33,409 nt of DNA from contig CAJTZH010000021.1 of NCBI GenBank assembly GCA_910584325.1, positions 1 through 33,409 on the forward strand, read 5' to 3'. This stretch comes from an uncultured Lachnospiraceae bacterium. GTDB taxonomy: Bacteria > Bacillota > Clostridia > Lachnospirales > Lachnospiraceae. Position numbers and translations under genes: made by a program. A model generated the notes under the pieces. The model did no database searches. It saw only the letters and a program-made list of their open reading frames with translations, and was not told where the DNA came from. Shown piece by piece: positions 7,930 through 16,794 of the stretch (the stretch's first letter is position 1; each line of letters starts with the position of its first letter).

Positions 7930-8958
7930 TCAGCGATTATAAAAAATATGATTGCCAATCTGCTGCCACTGCGAGCAGGAACCAACCACCGTGTTAAAAT
8001 TGAGATAGGTGGCATTCAACGGATTATTCGCGCCTGCAAGAACGTCCTGCGCCGCCTTCATACAATCGTTGTTTGCTCCGTTCAGATATTTATTAATACG
8101 GTCCTGGAATTTCGACGACCAGTTACCGTTCCCGTCGGTAACACCGCCAAACTGTCCTCTCGCCGAAAGAACCGCCTGAATATTTCCTCCGTAACCACAA
8201 TTAACACGATTCGCGACAACATAACCCACGGCAAGTTTACCCTCGTAAGACTCCGCTCCTGCTTCCCAGTCGATAATTGCCGCCAGAAGACACACTTCAT
8301 AGGAAGACGCGTTCACGGTCGTTGCCGTCGACGATGCCTTTGCCGCGTCCGCACGCTGCTTGGCAAGCCTCTCCTGCTCGGCCTTTTCTTCCTCAAGCGT
8401 CATCGCCGTGGAAAGAGTGCCGCGAAGCTGGTCCGCAAGGTCCTCCGCCTCATCGTCAAAACATACATACATATTCTGAATATAACCTGTCACGTTGCCC
8501 GACTGAATCTTAGACCATTCCTCACCCCGTTCAAGGACATCCGCATAACTTCCCGGATATAATTTACCGACTGTTTTGGAATCTCTGCTCGCCTCTGTCC
8601 TGACCGGCAGATATGGGTCGGCGTAACATACAATCATATCCTGATACTCGGATTCCTGCATGTCCGTTAACTCACCCAGCAATAATTCTTCCCCCTCCGG
8701 CACAGTCTCTTCCACCACAACGACAGGTGAAACCTCCAAAACCTCAGACGAAGCCGAAGCCATCTTGACATTCTGCATGGCGCTGTCTGCCACTCCCTGG
8801 GCCGGCAGTCCCGCCACCTGCACGGATACATCTTCTGTCTTACTTTCTACGGATTCATCAGAAGCAGGGTCTTTTTCTGTTCTTGTAAATGCAACCTGTG
8901 TAAAAACCATCATCGCAAGTAAAATATACAGAAAAATTCTTTTACTCTTTGAATTCAT
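7930..8958 (-). CDS. Secreted cell-wall hydrolase with SH3 domain (SleB type)
   Basis: 342 residues. The N-terminal signal or anchor segment (about 8-25) has a basic start KSKR. A low-complexity acidic region follows, then a bacterial SH3 domain (about 108-165, VRTEASRDSKTVGKLYPGSY), a helical linker (about 183-208) and a C-terminal Hydrolase_2/SleB domain (about 222-342). The SleB catalytic Glu is expected in DWEAGAESYEGKLAVGYV, and the domain ends GNHIFYNR. SleB-type enzymes are lytic transglycosylases or amidases acting on peptidoglycan. With SH3 and no spore context, a vegetative cell-wall role is as likely as germination. ATG with GGAGG six bases upstream; own promoter and terminator. 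Confidence 0.92.
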   Translation of the reverse strand: MNSKSKRIFLYILLAMMVFTQVAFTRTEKDPASDESVESKTEDVSVQVAGLPAQGVADSAMQNVKMASASSEVLEVSPVVVVEETVPEGEELLLGELTDMQESEYQDMIVCYADPYLPVRTEASRDSKTVGKLYPGSYADVLERGEEWSKIQSGNVTGYIQNMYVCFDDEAEDLADQLRGTLSTAMTLEEEKAEQERLAKQRADAAKASSTATTVNASSYEVCLLAAIIDWEAGAESYEGKLAVGYVVANRVNCGYGGNIQAVLSARGQFGGVTDGNGNWSSKFQDRINKYLNGANNDCMKAAQDVLAGANNPLNATYLNFNTVVGSCSQWQQIGNHIFYNR

Positions 8959-9017
8959 GGATAACCTCCGGATAATTTTTTAACAAAATATTACAATTTT
9001 ATTAACTTTCTCAGGTT

Positions 9018-9046
9018 ATTCTAGCAAACATGGGGAGGATTGTCAA
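9018..9046 (-). promoter_or_regulatory. Sigma-A promoter of the cell-wall hydrolase gene
   Basis: On the minus strand TTGACA (9041-9046), a 17-bp spacer and TAGAAT (9018-9023). It begins ten bases after the stop of the RNA methyltransferase gene, so the hydrolase is transcribed on its own. Confidence 0.85.
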
Positions 9047-9055
9047 GTTTTGCGC

Positions 9056-9841
9056 CTAAAGCCTCCTTTGACGGTTCACCTCATACATCAGAACCGCCGA
9101 AGAAACTGCCGCGTTCAGTGATTCTACGCTGCCCTCCATCGGAATCCTTATCAGGCAGTCAGAAAGCGCCGCCGTATCGTCTTTCAGACCGTTTCCTTCG
9201 TTTCCGATTAAAAACGCACATTTGCCAGAATAATCTTCTTTCGCATAGCTATTATTGCCATTTAAATGTGCCGCATACACTTTGACGCCCAATAATTTCA
9301 TCTGACAAATCGTATCCTGCAGGTTTTCGGCAACAAAGAACGGAACGCGGTATACGGAGCCCATCGTAGAACGAATCGTTTTCGGATGGTAAATATCCAC
9401 CGTATTTTTACTCATAATAATTCCTGTTACGCCCGCCCCTTCGCCTGTCCGAAGAATTGTTCCCATATTACCCGGGTCCTGGATTTCTTCGCAGACAACG
9501 ACAAACGCCCTGTCACTTTCTACAATTTCATCCACGGAACTTTCCTTCATTTTCACAGTTGCCAAAATGCCCTGGGGCGTCTTTGTATCAGACATCTGTT
9601 TAAAAACAGCATCCGAGACAACCTCCACCCTTGGACTTTTCCATTCTATTCGGTCCAGCCCTGATTTATGCCTCAGAAAAAATTCCTGCGAAATATAAAT
9701 CTTCTCTACACGCTCCCAAGGTGCCTCCAGAACCATCTTCACGCCCTCGACCACAAAAAGTTTATTTTCTCTTCTATATTTCGCCTTATTCAAAAGATTC
9801 ACCACATGTTTTACCTGACTGTTCGACGTACTGCTTATCAT
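9056..9841 (-). CDS. SpoU/TrmH-family RNA 2'-O-ribose methyltransferase
   Basis: SPOUT methyltransferase using S-adenosylmethionine to methylate a ribose in rRNA or tRNA; the exact target is not known from sequence. The N-terminal substrate-binding domain (about 5-85, ending in ATVKM) precedes the three SPOUT motifs: EIQDPGNMGTILRT, LIGNEGNGL and IPMEGSVESLNAAVSSA. I chose ATG at 9841 (261 residues) because GGAGG stands five bases upstream and the family begins near ISSTSNSQVK. A longer frame back to 9958 would run through the pfkA terminator. A common neighbour of pheST elsewhere, it stands alone here. Confidence 0.93.
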   Translation of the reverse strand: MISSTSNSQVKHVVNLLNKAKYRRENKLFVVEGVKMVLEAPWERVEKIYISQEFFLRHKSGLDRIEWKSPRVEVVSDAVFKQMSDTKTPQGILATVKMKESSVDEIVESDRAFVVVCEEIQDPGNMGTILRTGEGAGVTGIIMSKNTVDIYHPKTIRSTMGSVYRVPFFVAENLQDTICQMKLLGVKVYAAHLNGNNSYAKEDYSGKCAFLIGNEGNGLKDDTAALSDCLIRIPMEGSVESLNAAVSSAVLMYEVNRQRRL

Positions 9842-9864
9842 TTCTTCCTCCAAATCCCAATCAA

Positions 9865-9910
9865 ATAAAAAAGGAACTGCGGCATAATACGGTATTATGC
9901 CGCGGCTCCT
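9865..9910 (-). terminator. Terminator after pfkA
   Basis: A near-perfect palindrome, GCGGCATAATAC (9879-9890) against GTATTATGCCGC (9892-9903), extended by AGG/CCT, is followed on the minus strand by a T run (complement of 9867-9872). It ends the aspS-to-pfkA unit. Only about 24 bases separate it from the methyltransferase ATG, so that gene is either read through or has a promoter upstream of or within the hairpin. Confidence 0.85.
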
Positions 9911-9932
9911 GTTTCTGTTTCCCGTCTCGTTA

Positions 9933-10907
9933 CTATCTTGAAAGCAGCAGACTGACATTCAGCTTGTACTCATCAATATCTTTCTTCATGGAAAGCGCCT
10001 CGTCAATATCAAAATCCACAAATTCCGCATTTTTATATGCTACAATACGATTACTCTTGCCCTCGCATAAAAGACTTGCCGCCTTCGCTCCCATCACGGA
10101 AGCATACACCCTGTCCTTGCAGGTCGGATTGCCGCCTCTTTGAATATGGCCGATGATGGTTGCTCTCGTCTCAATGCCGGTCGCCGCCTCAATTCTCTTC
10201 GCCATGCTCATAGAATGACCGATGCCCTCCGCATTGATAATAATATGATGCTTCTTGCCCTTCTTACGGCTGTTGATAATATCATCAATCAGCACCTGTT
10301 CGTTCCCATCATAGCGTTCTGGCAGAAGTACATTCTCCGCGCCGTTGGCAATCGCACACCACAATGCGATATATCCGGCATTTCTTCCCATAACCTCTAC
10401 AATACTGCATCGTTCGTGGGAAGTCGACGTATCACGAATCTTGTCGATGGCGTCCATCGCCGTATTCACTGCCGTATCAAACCCAATCGTATAATCGGAA
10501 CACGCAATATCAAGGTCAATCGTACCGGGAACACCGATTGTATTAATTCCCCATTTTGACAAATCGCGCGCGCCGCGGAACGAACCGTCGCCGCCAATGA
10601 CAACCACACCGTCAATACCATGCTTTCTACATGTCTCGGCGGCTTTTTTCTGACCTTCCTCCGTGACAAATTCCAGACATCTCGCAGTATAAAGTATTGT
10701 ACCGCCGCGGTTAATCGTCTCCGAAACACTTCTCTTATCCATATCGAAAATATCGTCTTCAATCAGCCCCTGATATCCTCTGCGGATTCCTTTTACACTC
10801 ATGCCTTTATTAATCGCGGTTCTCACAACCGCCCTGATTGCCGCATTCATACCCGGAGCGTCGCCGCCGCTTGTCAGCACGCCAATTGTCTTAATTTCCT
10901 TTGCCAT
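9933..10907 (-). CDS. pfkA: ATP-dependent 6-phosphofructokinase
   Basis: Phosphorylates fructose 6-phosphate in glycolysis. 324 residues, family length. GGDAPGMNAAIR (14-25) is the nucleotide loop. GGDGSFRGA (about 103-111) has Gly rather than Asp after GGD, the ATP-type rather than pyrophosphate-type residue. The catalytic motif is GTIDLDI: Thr and both Asp are present, with Leu where many enzymes have Asn. MGRNAGYIAL and RGGNPT follow. It starts 59 bases after dnaE with no hairpin between, so it is probably the last gene of the T-box-led unit; an internal promoter is possible. Confidence 0.96.
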   Translation of the reverse strand: MAKEIKTIGVLTSGGDAPGMNAAIRAVVRTAINKGMSVKGIRRGYQGLIEDDIFDMDKRSVSETINRGGTILYTARCLEFVTEEGQKKAAETCRKHGIDGVVVIGGDGSFRGARDLSKWGINTIGVPGTIDLDIACSDYTIGFDTAVNTAMDAIDKIRDTSTSHERCSIVEVMGRNAGYIALWCAIANGAENVLLPERYDGNEQVLIDDIINSRKKGKKHHIIINAEGIGHSMSMAKRIEAATGIETRATIIGHIQRGGNPTCKDRVYASVMGAKAASLLCEGKSNRIVAYKNAEFVDFDIDEALSMKKDIDEYKLNVSLLLSR

Positions 10908-10966
10908 GATGATTCCTCCATGCGTTTATAAAAATACATATACCAATTTCCAGTTTACAGATAATT

Positions 10967-13900
10967 CTAATCCATTTTCTTCTGGTTTTCAATAGATTTT
11001 TCTACAACTTTAATATTGTTTTCCCCATATCTTTCGTACAAAATATCCAAAAGTTCTTTTCCTGCTTTTACGGTCATATTCCTTGGCAGATATTTCTTCT
11101 GCTTTTCCCGCTCACAGAAAATAACAACTTCATCCATGCCGTCAGACGCAGCCAGAACTTTATTCAGCTCTTCCTCCGCGCAGGAATATTCCTCCCTGTC
11201 CGGAAAACGAATCCACAGCTGTCTTGGCACCTCGTCAAACAAAATCAGCCGTGACAGAATGACTTTTCCCTTCTCCTCATCTCCGCAGGACACCCTTCCG
11301 ACAACAAATACCTTGTTGTCGTCTGTAAGAAGCGCTTTATATTTCTCATAATCCTTAGGAAATACAACCACCTCCACGGTTCCGTACAAATCTTCTATCG
11401 TGAGAAACGCCATCATCTTGCCTGTCTTTGTATTCTTAATGGATTTATCGGAAATAATGCCGCCGATAATTACATTCTGCTGGTCTTTCACCTGCGTCGT
11501 CCCCGTCTCTTCATCCCATTCAAAATCCACGGTTTTCGCAGTGATATTTTTCTGTATCATTTTCTCGTAATCTTCAAGAGGATGACCGCTTACATAAATT
11601 CCCATTACTTCACGCTCATAGCCGAGCAGTTCTTCCCTGTCATATTCGCCAACGTTTGGAAGCGGCGTTTTAAACTGCGCTGACTCCTCGTCGGAAAGCA
11701 GGGAAAACAAATCCATCTGCCCGGTAATCACATCCTTGCGCTCCTGACTGACACTGTCAAGAATCGGACCGTAGCCAAGCATCATCTGACGGCGGTTAAC
11801 GCCAAATCCGTCAAGTGCGCCCGCTTTGATGAGATTTTCAATATACCTCTTATTGACGCCCTGTCCCGACATCCGCTCAATAAAATCATAAAAATCCTTA
11901 AACTTTCCTCTTTCTTTCCGTTCCGAAACAATTGCCTCAATAACCGGTCTTCCCACACTTTTAATCGCCGACATGCCGTAACGGATGCTGCCGTTTGAAA
12001 CGGAAAAATCCCACTCGCCTTCATTTACGTCCGGCGGCAGAATCGGAATATTCATCTGACGGCAGATTAACACATACTCCGTAATTTTTCCCGCGTTGCC
12101 CATAACGGATGTCATCAGCGCCGCCATAAACTCCACCGGGTAATGCTGCTTTAAGTACGCCGTCTGATACGCGACAACCGCGTAACAGGCCGCATGCGAC
12201 TTATTAAACGCATATTTCGCAAAATCTATCATTTCGTCATAAATCTTATTCGCAACCGCCTCGGAAATCCCGTTCGCAAGACAACCGGGAACACCCTCCT
12301 CTACATTTCCGTAAATAAAATTATGACGCTCTTTTTCCATGACGCTGCCCTTTTTCTTGGACATGGCGCGGCGCACCAAATCGCTCCTGCCAAGACTGTA
12401 TCCGGCAAGTTCGCGCACAATCTGCATAACCTGCTCCTGATAGACGATGCATCCGTATGTAGGCTTTAAAATCGGCTCTAACTGCGGGCAGTCATACACG
12501 ATACTGCCGGAATTATTTTTTCCGGCGATATACTTCGGTATAAAATCCATTGGTCCCGGACGGTACAGTGATATTCCTGCAATAATATCTTCCAGATTCT
12601 GCGGCTTTAATTCCTTCATAAACGACTTCATGCCGCCGCTCTCCAGCTGGAAAACGCCCTCGTCCTTTCCCGAACCGATTAACTCCAGCACCGCTTTGTC
12701 ATTGTAATCAATTTCATTAATATCAAGAGGAGACTTCGAATGCTGATTGACCAGATTCACTGCGTTCTGTATAACCGTCAGCGTGCGCAGTCCCAGGAAA
12801 TCCATTTTCAATAGTCCCAGTTCCTCCAGCGTCGTCATGACAAACTGTGTCGTAATCGTACCGTCGGAAGAACGGGAAAGCGGAACGTATTCGTCAGCCG
12901 CTTCCTGACAGATGACAACGCCCGCCGCATGCATGGACGTATGACGCGGAAGTCCCTCAAGCCTTAAACACATATCAATCAGATATTTCACCTGGGAATC
13001 GGAGTTATAAGCGTTCCACAATTCCCCTTTATAATCCAGGGTCTTTTGCAGCGTAATGCCAAGCTCCTGCGGAACCATCTTCGCAAGTGAGTCTGCCATC
13101 GCATACGGTAAATCCAACGCGCGCGCGACATCACGAATCACGCCTTTCGCCGCCAGCGTACCGAATGTAACAATCTGAACAACTTTGTCTTTTCCATATT
13201 TTTCCACGACGTAGTCGATGACTTCCTGACGTCTCTCATAACAGAAATCCACGTCTATATCCGGCATCGACACACGCTCAGGATTTAAAAAACGCTCAAA
13301 AATCAGATTATATTTGATAGGGTCTATATCCGTAATCGCAAGACAGTACGCGACAATGCTTCCCGCTGCCGAACCGCGTCCCGGTCCCACCGGAATCCCA
13401 TTTTCCTTGGCATAATTGATAAAATCCCAGACAATCAGAAAATAATCGACGTATCCCATCGTCTGAATAACCGACAATTCATAATCCAGACGCTCTTTCA
13501 ATGAAGCGTCACAATTTAATCCATACCGATTCTTCAATCCCTCATAGCACAAATAATTCAGATACGACCACGAATCAAATCCGTCCGGTACGTCGTATTT
13601 CGGAAGTTTTGTCACGCCAAACTCAATTTCCACGTTGCAGCGCTTAGCAATCTTATGTGTATTCGCAAGGCTTTCCGGCGCGTATGAAAATAACTCCGCC
13701 ATCTCTTCGGGCGATTTGCAGTAATACTGTCCGCCCTCGTAACGCATTCTGTCCTCGTCCGCCACCTTTTTCTGCGTCTGAATACATAACAGAATATCGT
13801 GCGCCTCCGCGTCGGAAGCATACGTATAATGCACGTCGTTTGTACATACAAGAGGGATATTTAACTCCCTGCTCATGCGCACAAGCTGCTGGTTCACATA

Positions 13901-14452
13901 TTTCTGCGTAGAAATCCCGTGGTCCTGCAGTTCCAGAAAAAAGTTATCCTCACCGAAGATCTCTACAAACCGTTTTGCCGCTTTACACGCCTCATCATAA
14001 AATCCCTGCGCCAGGTACTTGGGAATTTCGCCTGCAAGACAGGCGCTTAACGCAATCACGCCCTCATGGTATTCCCTTAAAACCTCTAAGTCTACCCTCG
14101 GTTTATAATAAAATCCCTCCACAAATCCTTTTGATACGATTTTGGACAGATTCCTGTAACCCGTATTATTTTCCGCCAAAAGCACCAGATGATTATATCT
14201 GTCCTCACCGGAAGAAATTTCCTTATCAAATCTGGAGCCGGGAGCCACATAAACCTCGCAGCCGATTATCGGTTTAATGCCGATTTCCCTTGCGGCACGG
14301 TAAAAATCAATCACGCCGTACATCACGCCGTGGTCCGTGATTGCAATACTGTCCATACCAAGTTCTTTGGCTCTTGCGACAATCTCTTTAATTTTACTGG
14401 AACCGTCCAGAAGGCTGTATTCCGTGTGGACGTGTAAATGTGTAAAATTCAT
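10967..14452 (-). CDS. dnaE: DNA polymerase III alpha subunit
   Basis: Replicative C-family polymerase of the DnaE type, 1161 residues. The PHP domain (about 1-200) keeps the metal-binding motifs HLHVHTEYSLLDG, ITDHGVMYG and CTNDVHY. The catalytic palm contains GRGSAAGS (near 356) and the active-site aspartates in PDIDVDF (near 397). Helix-hairpin-helix DNA-binding and OB-fold domains follow (OB near 985-1035, TGKMMAFLTIEDLYGTVEVV). No 3'-5' exonuclease domain, so this is not PolC; Firmicutes usually carry both. It follows gtrA by 14 bases and precedes pfkA. It has only a weak GAGG ribosome site, about 11 bases from its ATG. Confidence 0.97.
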   Translation of the reverse strand: MNFTHLHVHTEYSLLDGSSKIKEIVARAKELGMDSIAITDHGVMYGVIDFYRAAREIGIKPIIGCEVYVAPGSRFDKEISSGEDRYNHLVLLAENNTGYRNLSKIVSKGFVEGFYYKPRVDLEVLREYHEGVIALSACLAGEIPKYLAQGFYDEACKAAKRFVEIFGEDNFFLELQDHGISTQKYVNQQLVRMSRELNIPLVCTNDVHYTYASDAEAHDILLCIQTQKKVADEDRMRYEGGQYYCKSPEEMAELFSYAPESLANTHKIAKRCNVEIEFGVTKLPKYDVPDGFDSWSYLNYLCYEGLKNRYGLNCDASLKERLDYELSVIQTMGYVDYFLIVWDFINYAKENGIPVGPGRGSAAGSIVAYCLAITDIDPIKYNLIFERFLNPERVSMPDIDVDFCYERRQEVIDYVVEKYGKDKVVQIVTFGTLAAKGVIRDVARALDLPYAMADSLAKMVPQELGITLQKTLDYKGELWNAYNSDSQVKYLIDMCLRLEGLPRHTSMHAAGVVICQEAADEYVPLSRSSDGTITTQFVMTTLEELGLLKMDFLGLRTLTVIQNAVNLVNQHSKSPLDINEIDYNDKAVLELIGSGKDEGVFQLESGGMKSFMKELKPQNLEDIIAGISLYRPGPMDFIPKYIAGKNNSGSIVYDCPQLEPILKPTYGCIVYQEQVMQIVRELAGYSLGRSDLVRRAMSKKKGSVMEKERHNFIYGNVEEGVPGCLANGISEAVANKIYDEMIDFAKYAFNKSHAACYAVVAYQTAYLKQHYPVEFMAALMTSVMGNAGKITEYVLICRQMNIPILPPDVNEGEWDFSVSNGSIRYGMSAIKSVGRPVIEAIVSERKERGKFKDFYDFIERMSGQGVNKRYIENLIKAGALDGFGVNRRQMMLGYGPILDSVSQERKDVITGQMDLFSLLSDEESAQFKTPLPNVGEYDREELLGYEREVMGIYVSGHPLEDYEKMIQKNITAKTVDFEWDEETGTTQVKDQQNVIIGGIISDKSIKNTKTGKMMAFLTIEDLYGTVEVVVFPKDYEKYKALLTDDNKVFVVGRVSCGDEEKGKVILSRLILFDEVPRQLWIRFPDREEYSCAEEELNKVLAASDGMDEVVIFCEREKQKKYLPRNMTVKAGKELLDILYERYGENNIKVVEKSIENQKKMD

Positions 14453-14466
14453 GCGCCGTAAAACCT

Positions 14467-14889
14467 CTATTTCTTCTTAAACACCAGAAATTTACTCAAA
14501 AAGTAGTTACTAATTGTTACCGCAACCATCGACGTCGCAAGGGCAATATAATGATGTATCCCCATAATATTGACCATCACGCCCTTAATCACCATATCCA
14601 TCAAAAGCGTCAGCACCCTTGACGAAGAAAACGATACAAATTCCTTTATTCTGTTATCGTTTTTACTTTTAAAAACAAAACGGCGGTTTGTAAAATACGC
14701 GAACAGCACGCCTGCAATCCATTCGATAATATTCGCCGCCTGAAGTTCCAGAGGATTATTGACGTCAAGAACCGTCGCTGTCGCAAGTACATAAACTACA
14801 ATACTGACGAGCGTCGTCAGTCCGCCGACAACCAGATAATTCCACAATTCTTCGTATTTCAAGTAAATCTCTTTTATTTTATTAATCAT
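14467..14889 (-). CDS. GtrA-family membrane protein
   Basis: 140 residues with four hydrophobic helices at about 17-37, 50-68, 88-107 and 113-132, the GtrA layout. The family motif FAYFTNRRFVFKS lies in the loop after helix 2 and NYFLSKFLVFKKK at the C-terminus. Family members flip or assist polyprenyl-linked sugars for cell-surface glycosylation. No glycosyltransferase is adjacent, so the substrate is unknown. AGGAG seven bases before ATG; nine bases after the DUF212 gene. Confidence 0.9.
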   Translation of the reverse strand: MINKIKEIYLKYEELWNYLVVGGLTTLVSIVVYVLATATVLDVNNPLELQAANIIEWIAGVLFAYFTNRRFVFKSKNDNRIKEFVSFSSSRVLTLLMDMVIKGVMVNIMGIHHYIALATSMVAVTISNYFLSKFLVFKKK

Positions 14890-14898
14890 TCTTTTCTC

Positions 14899-15342
14899 CT
14901 ACTGCATAATCACAAATGCCGTGGCAACTCCCAAAAACGCCCCCATCAGCACCTGAAGAGGCGTATGTCCAAGGTACTCCTTAAACTTGCGTTCAATCGG
15001 AATATCCGGCTGGAGCGTTGTCGTAATCAGATTAATCCATTTCGCGTGTTCCCCCGCTTCACGCCGTACGTTCATGGCGTCATACATCACAATTATCGCG
15101 AATACTGCCGCCATCGCAAATTCATAGGTGTCAAATCCGTAGTTCAGCGCGACCGCCGTTACAAGCGCACAGACCGTCGATGAATGAGAGCTTGGCATAC
15201 CGCCGCTCCCAAACAACCGCTCCGGATTAAATTCCTTCGTGGAAAGAAAATTAATCAGCGTCTTTAAAATCTGTGCCAGCAACCATGCAAGCACGCTGCT
15301 TATCAATATTTTATTGTTCGATAACTGCGTTAACCATTCCAT
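14899..15342 (-). CDS. Divergent PAP2-family (DUF212, YuiD-like) membrane protein
   Basis: 147 residues with four or five membrane segments. GSGGMPSSHSSTVCAL (about 45-60) and VMYDAMNVRREAGEHA (about 85-100) are the hallmarks of the DUF212 group, which is related to type 2 phosphatidic acid phosphatases. The SSHS motif matches the PAP2 histidine motif, but the other PAP2 signatures are degenerate, so phosphatase activity is uncertain. It starts four bases after the gatB stop. Confidence 0.9.
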   Translation of the reverse strand: MEWLTQLSNNKILISSVLAWLLAQILKTLINFLSTKEFNPERLFGSGGMPSSHSSTVCALVTAVALNYGFDTYEFAMAAVFAIIVMYDAMNVRREAGEHAKWINLITTTLQPDIPIERKFKEYLGHTPLQVLMGAFLGVATAFVIMQ

Positions 15343-15346
15343 TTTA

Positions 15347-16783
15347 TCAGTCCTTTAAAAGATACTCCTTTAAAACTTTATTTATCATTCCCGGGTCGGC
15401 TTTTCCTTTCATTGCTTTCATCGTCTGTCCCACAAGGAATCCGATTGCCTTTTCTTTTCCGTTTCTGTAATCCGCAACGGATTGCGGATTATTTGCAATC
15501 ACTTCTTCAATGACTGCGCGAAGAGCCCCCTCGTCATGGACGGTTTTCAGTCCGTTCTCCTCAACATACTTGTCCGGGTCAATATTCTTACCAAATACAA
15601 CCTCAAATACTTCCTTAGCGACACTGGAATTAATCGCGCCCGAATCGGCAAGTTCAATCAGCTTTGCAAGATTCTCCGGCGAAAATGTAAGGTCTTCCGG
15701 TTCCATCTCCTTTTCCTTCAAAAGGCGCATTGTCTCCACCATCAGCCAGTTGGAAACTTTTTTCGGTTTCTTACAGATTGCCGTAGTCTCCTCAAAAAGA
15801 GACGCCATTTTCTTGGAGCCGGTTAAAATATCTGCGTCATATTCCGGCAGTCCGAACTCCGCGATATAACGCGCCTTCTTCTCTTCCCGAAATTCCGGCT
15901 GCGCCGCCTTCACCCGCTCTATCCACGCGTCGTCAATCACGACCGGAACCAAATCCGGTTCCGGGAAATAACGGTAATCCTGCGCGTCCTCTTTTGAGCG
16001 CATCGCATAAGAATATTCCTTATTATCGTCCCATCTTCTTGTTTCCTGAACAACCTGCTTTCCTGACTCAATCAAATCAATCTGGCGTTCCCGCTCCGCT
16101 TCAATGGCTCTCGCAATCGCCTTAAACGAATTTAAGTTCTTTGTCTCCGTTCTTGTCCCGTATTCCGAAGCTCCCGCTTCGCGGACAGACAAATTCACGT
16201 CCGCTCTCATGGAACCTTCCTGCAGCTTACAGTCCGACGCGCCAAGATACTGGATAATCATGCGCAGCTTATCAAGATAAGCAATCACCTCATCCGCCGA
16301 GCGCATATCCGGCTCTGAAACAATCTCAATCAGCGGTACGCCGGAACGGTTAAAATCGACTAACGAACAGTCCTCCCAGTCGTCGTGAATCAGCTTTCCC
16401 GCATCCTCTTCCATATGGATTTCATGGATTCCTATCGTCTTTTTCCCTTCCGCCGTCTCAATTTCCACGCCGCCGTTTGTGCATATCGGATGATATAACT
16501 GGGAAATCTGGTAATTCTGCGGATTGTCAGGATAAAAATAATTCTTTCTGTCAAATATATTCTTTCTGGTAATCTCACAATTTGTGGCAAGTCCTACCGC
16601 CATCGCATATTCCACCACCTGCTTATTTAAAACAGGAAGCGAACCCGGCATACCGGTACAGACCGGACAGGTGTGCGTATTCGGCGCACCTCCAAACGCC
16701 GTGGAGCAGGAGCAGAAAATTTTTGTTTTGGTCGCGAGTTCCACATGCACTTCCAGACCGATGACTGTTTCATATTGTTTCAT
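15347..16783 (-). CDS. gatB: Asp/Glu-tRNA amidotransferase subunit B
   Basis: Kinase-like subunit of GatCAB, which phosphorylates Asp or Glu on mischarged tRNA-Asn or tRNA-Gln so that ammonia from GatA can amidate it. 478 residues. VIGLEVHVEL opens the cradle domain. The zinc site has CSCSTAFGG and CPVCTGMPGSLP, with NRSGVPLIEIVSEPD behind it. The C-terminal YqeY-like tail (from about 330) binds tRNA. ATG with AGGAGG overlapping the end of gatA. Confidence 0.97.
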   Translation of the reverse strand: MKQYETVIGLEVHVELATKTKIFCSCSTAFGGAPNTHTCPVCTGMPGSLPVLNKQVVEYAMAVGLATNCEITRKNIFDRKNYFYPDNPQNYQISQLYHPICTNGGVEIETAEGKKTIGIHEIHMEEDAGKLIHDDWEDCSLVDFNRSGVPLIEIVSEPDMRSADEVIAYLDKLRMIIQYLGASDCKLQEGSMRADVNLSVREAGASEYGTRTETKNLNSFKAIARAIEAERERQIDLIESGKQVVQETRRWDDNKEYSYAMRSKEDAQDYRYFPEPDLVPVVIDDAWIERVKAAQPEFREEKKARYIAEFGLPEYDADILTGSKKMASLFEETTAICKKPKKVSNWLMVETMRLLKEKEMEPEDLTFSPENLAKLIELADSGAINSSVAKEVFEVVFGKNIDPDKYVEENGLKTVHDEGALRAVIEEVIANNPQSVADYRNGKEKAIGFLVGQTMKAMKGKADPGMINKVLKEYLLKD

Positions 16784-16794
16784 CTTCCTACCTC

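Noticed and set aside
9842..9958. Longer start of the SpoU methyltransferase
   Set aside because: The extension runs through the pfkA terminator hairpin and into the pfkA end. The ATG at 9841 has an ideal GGAGG site and fits the family.
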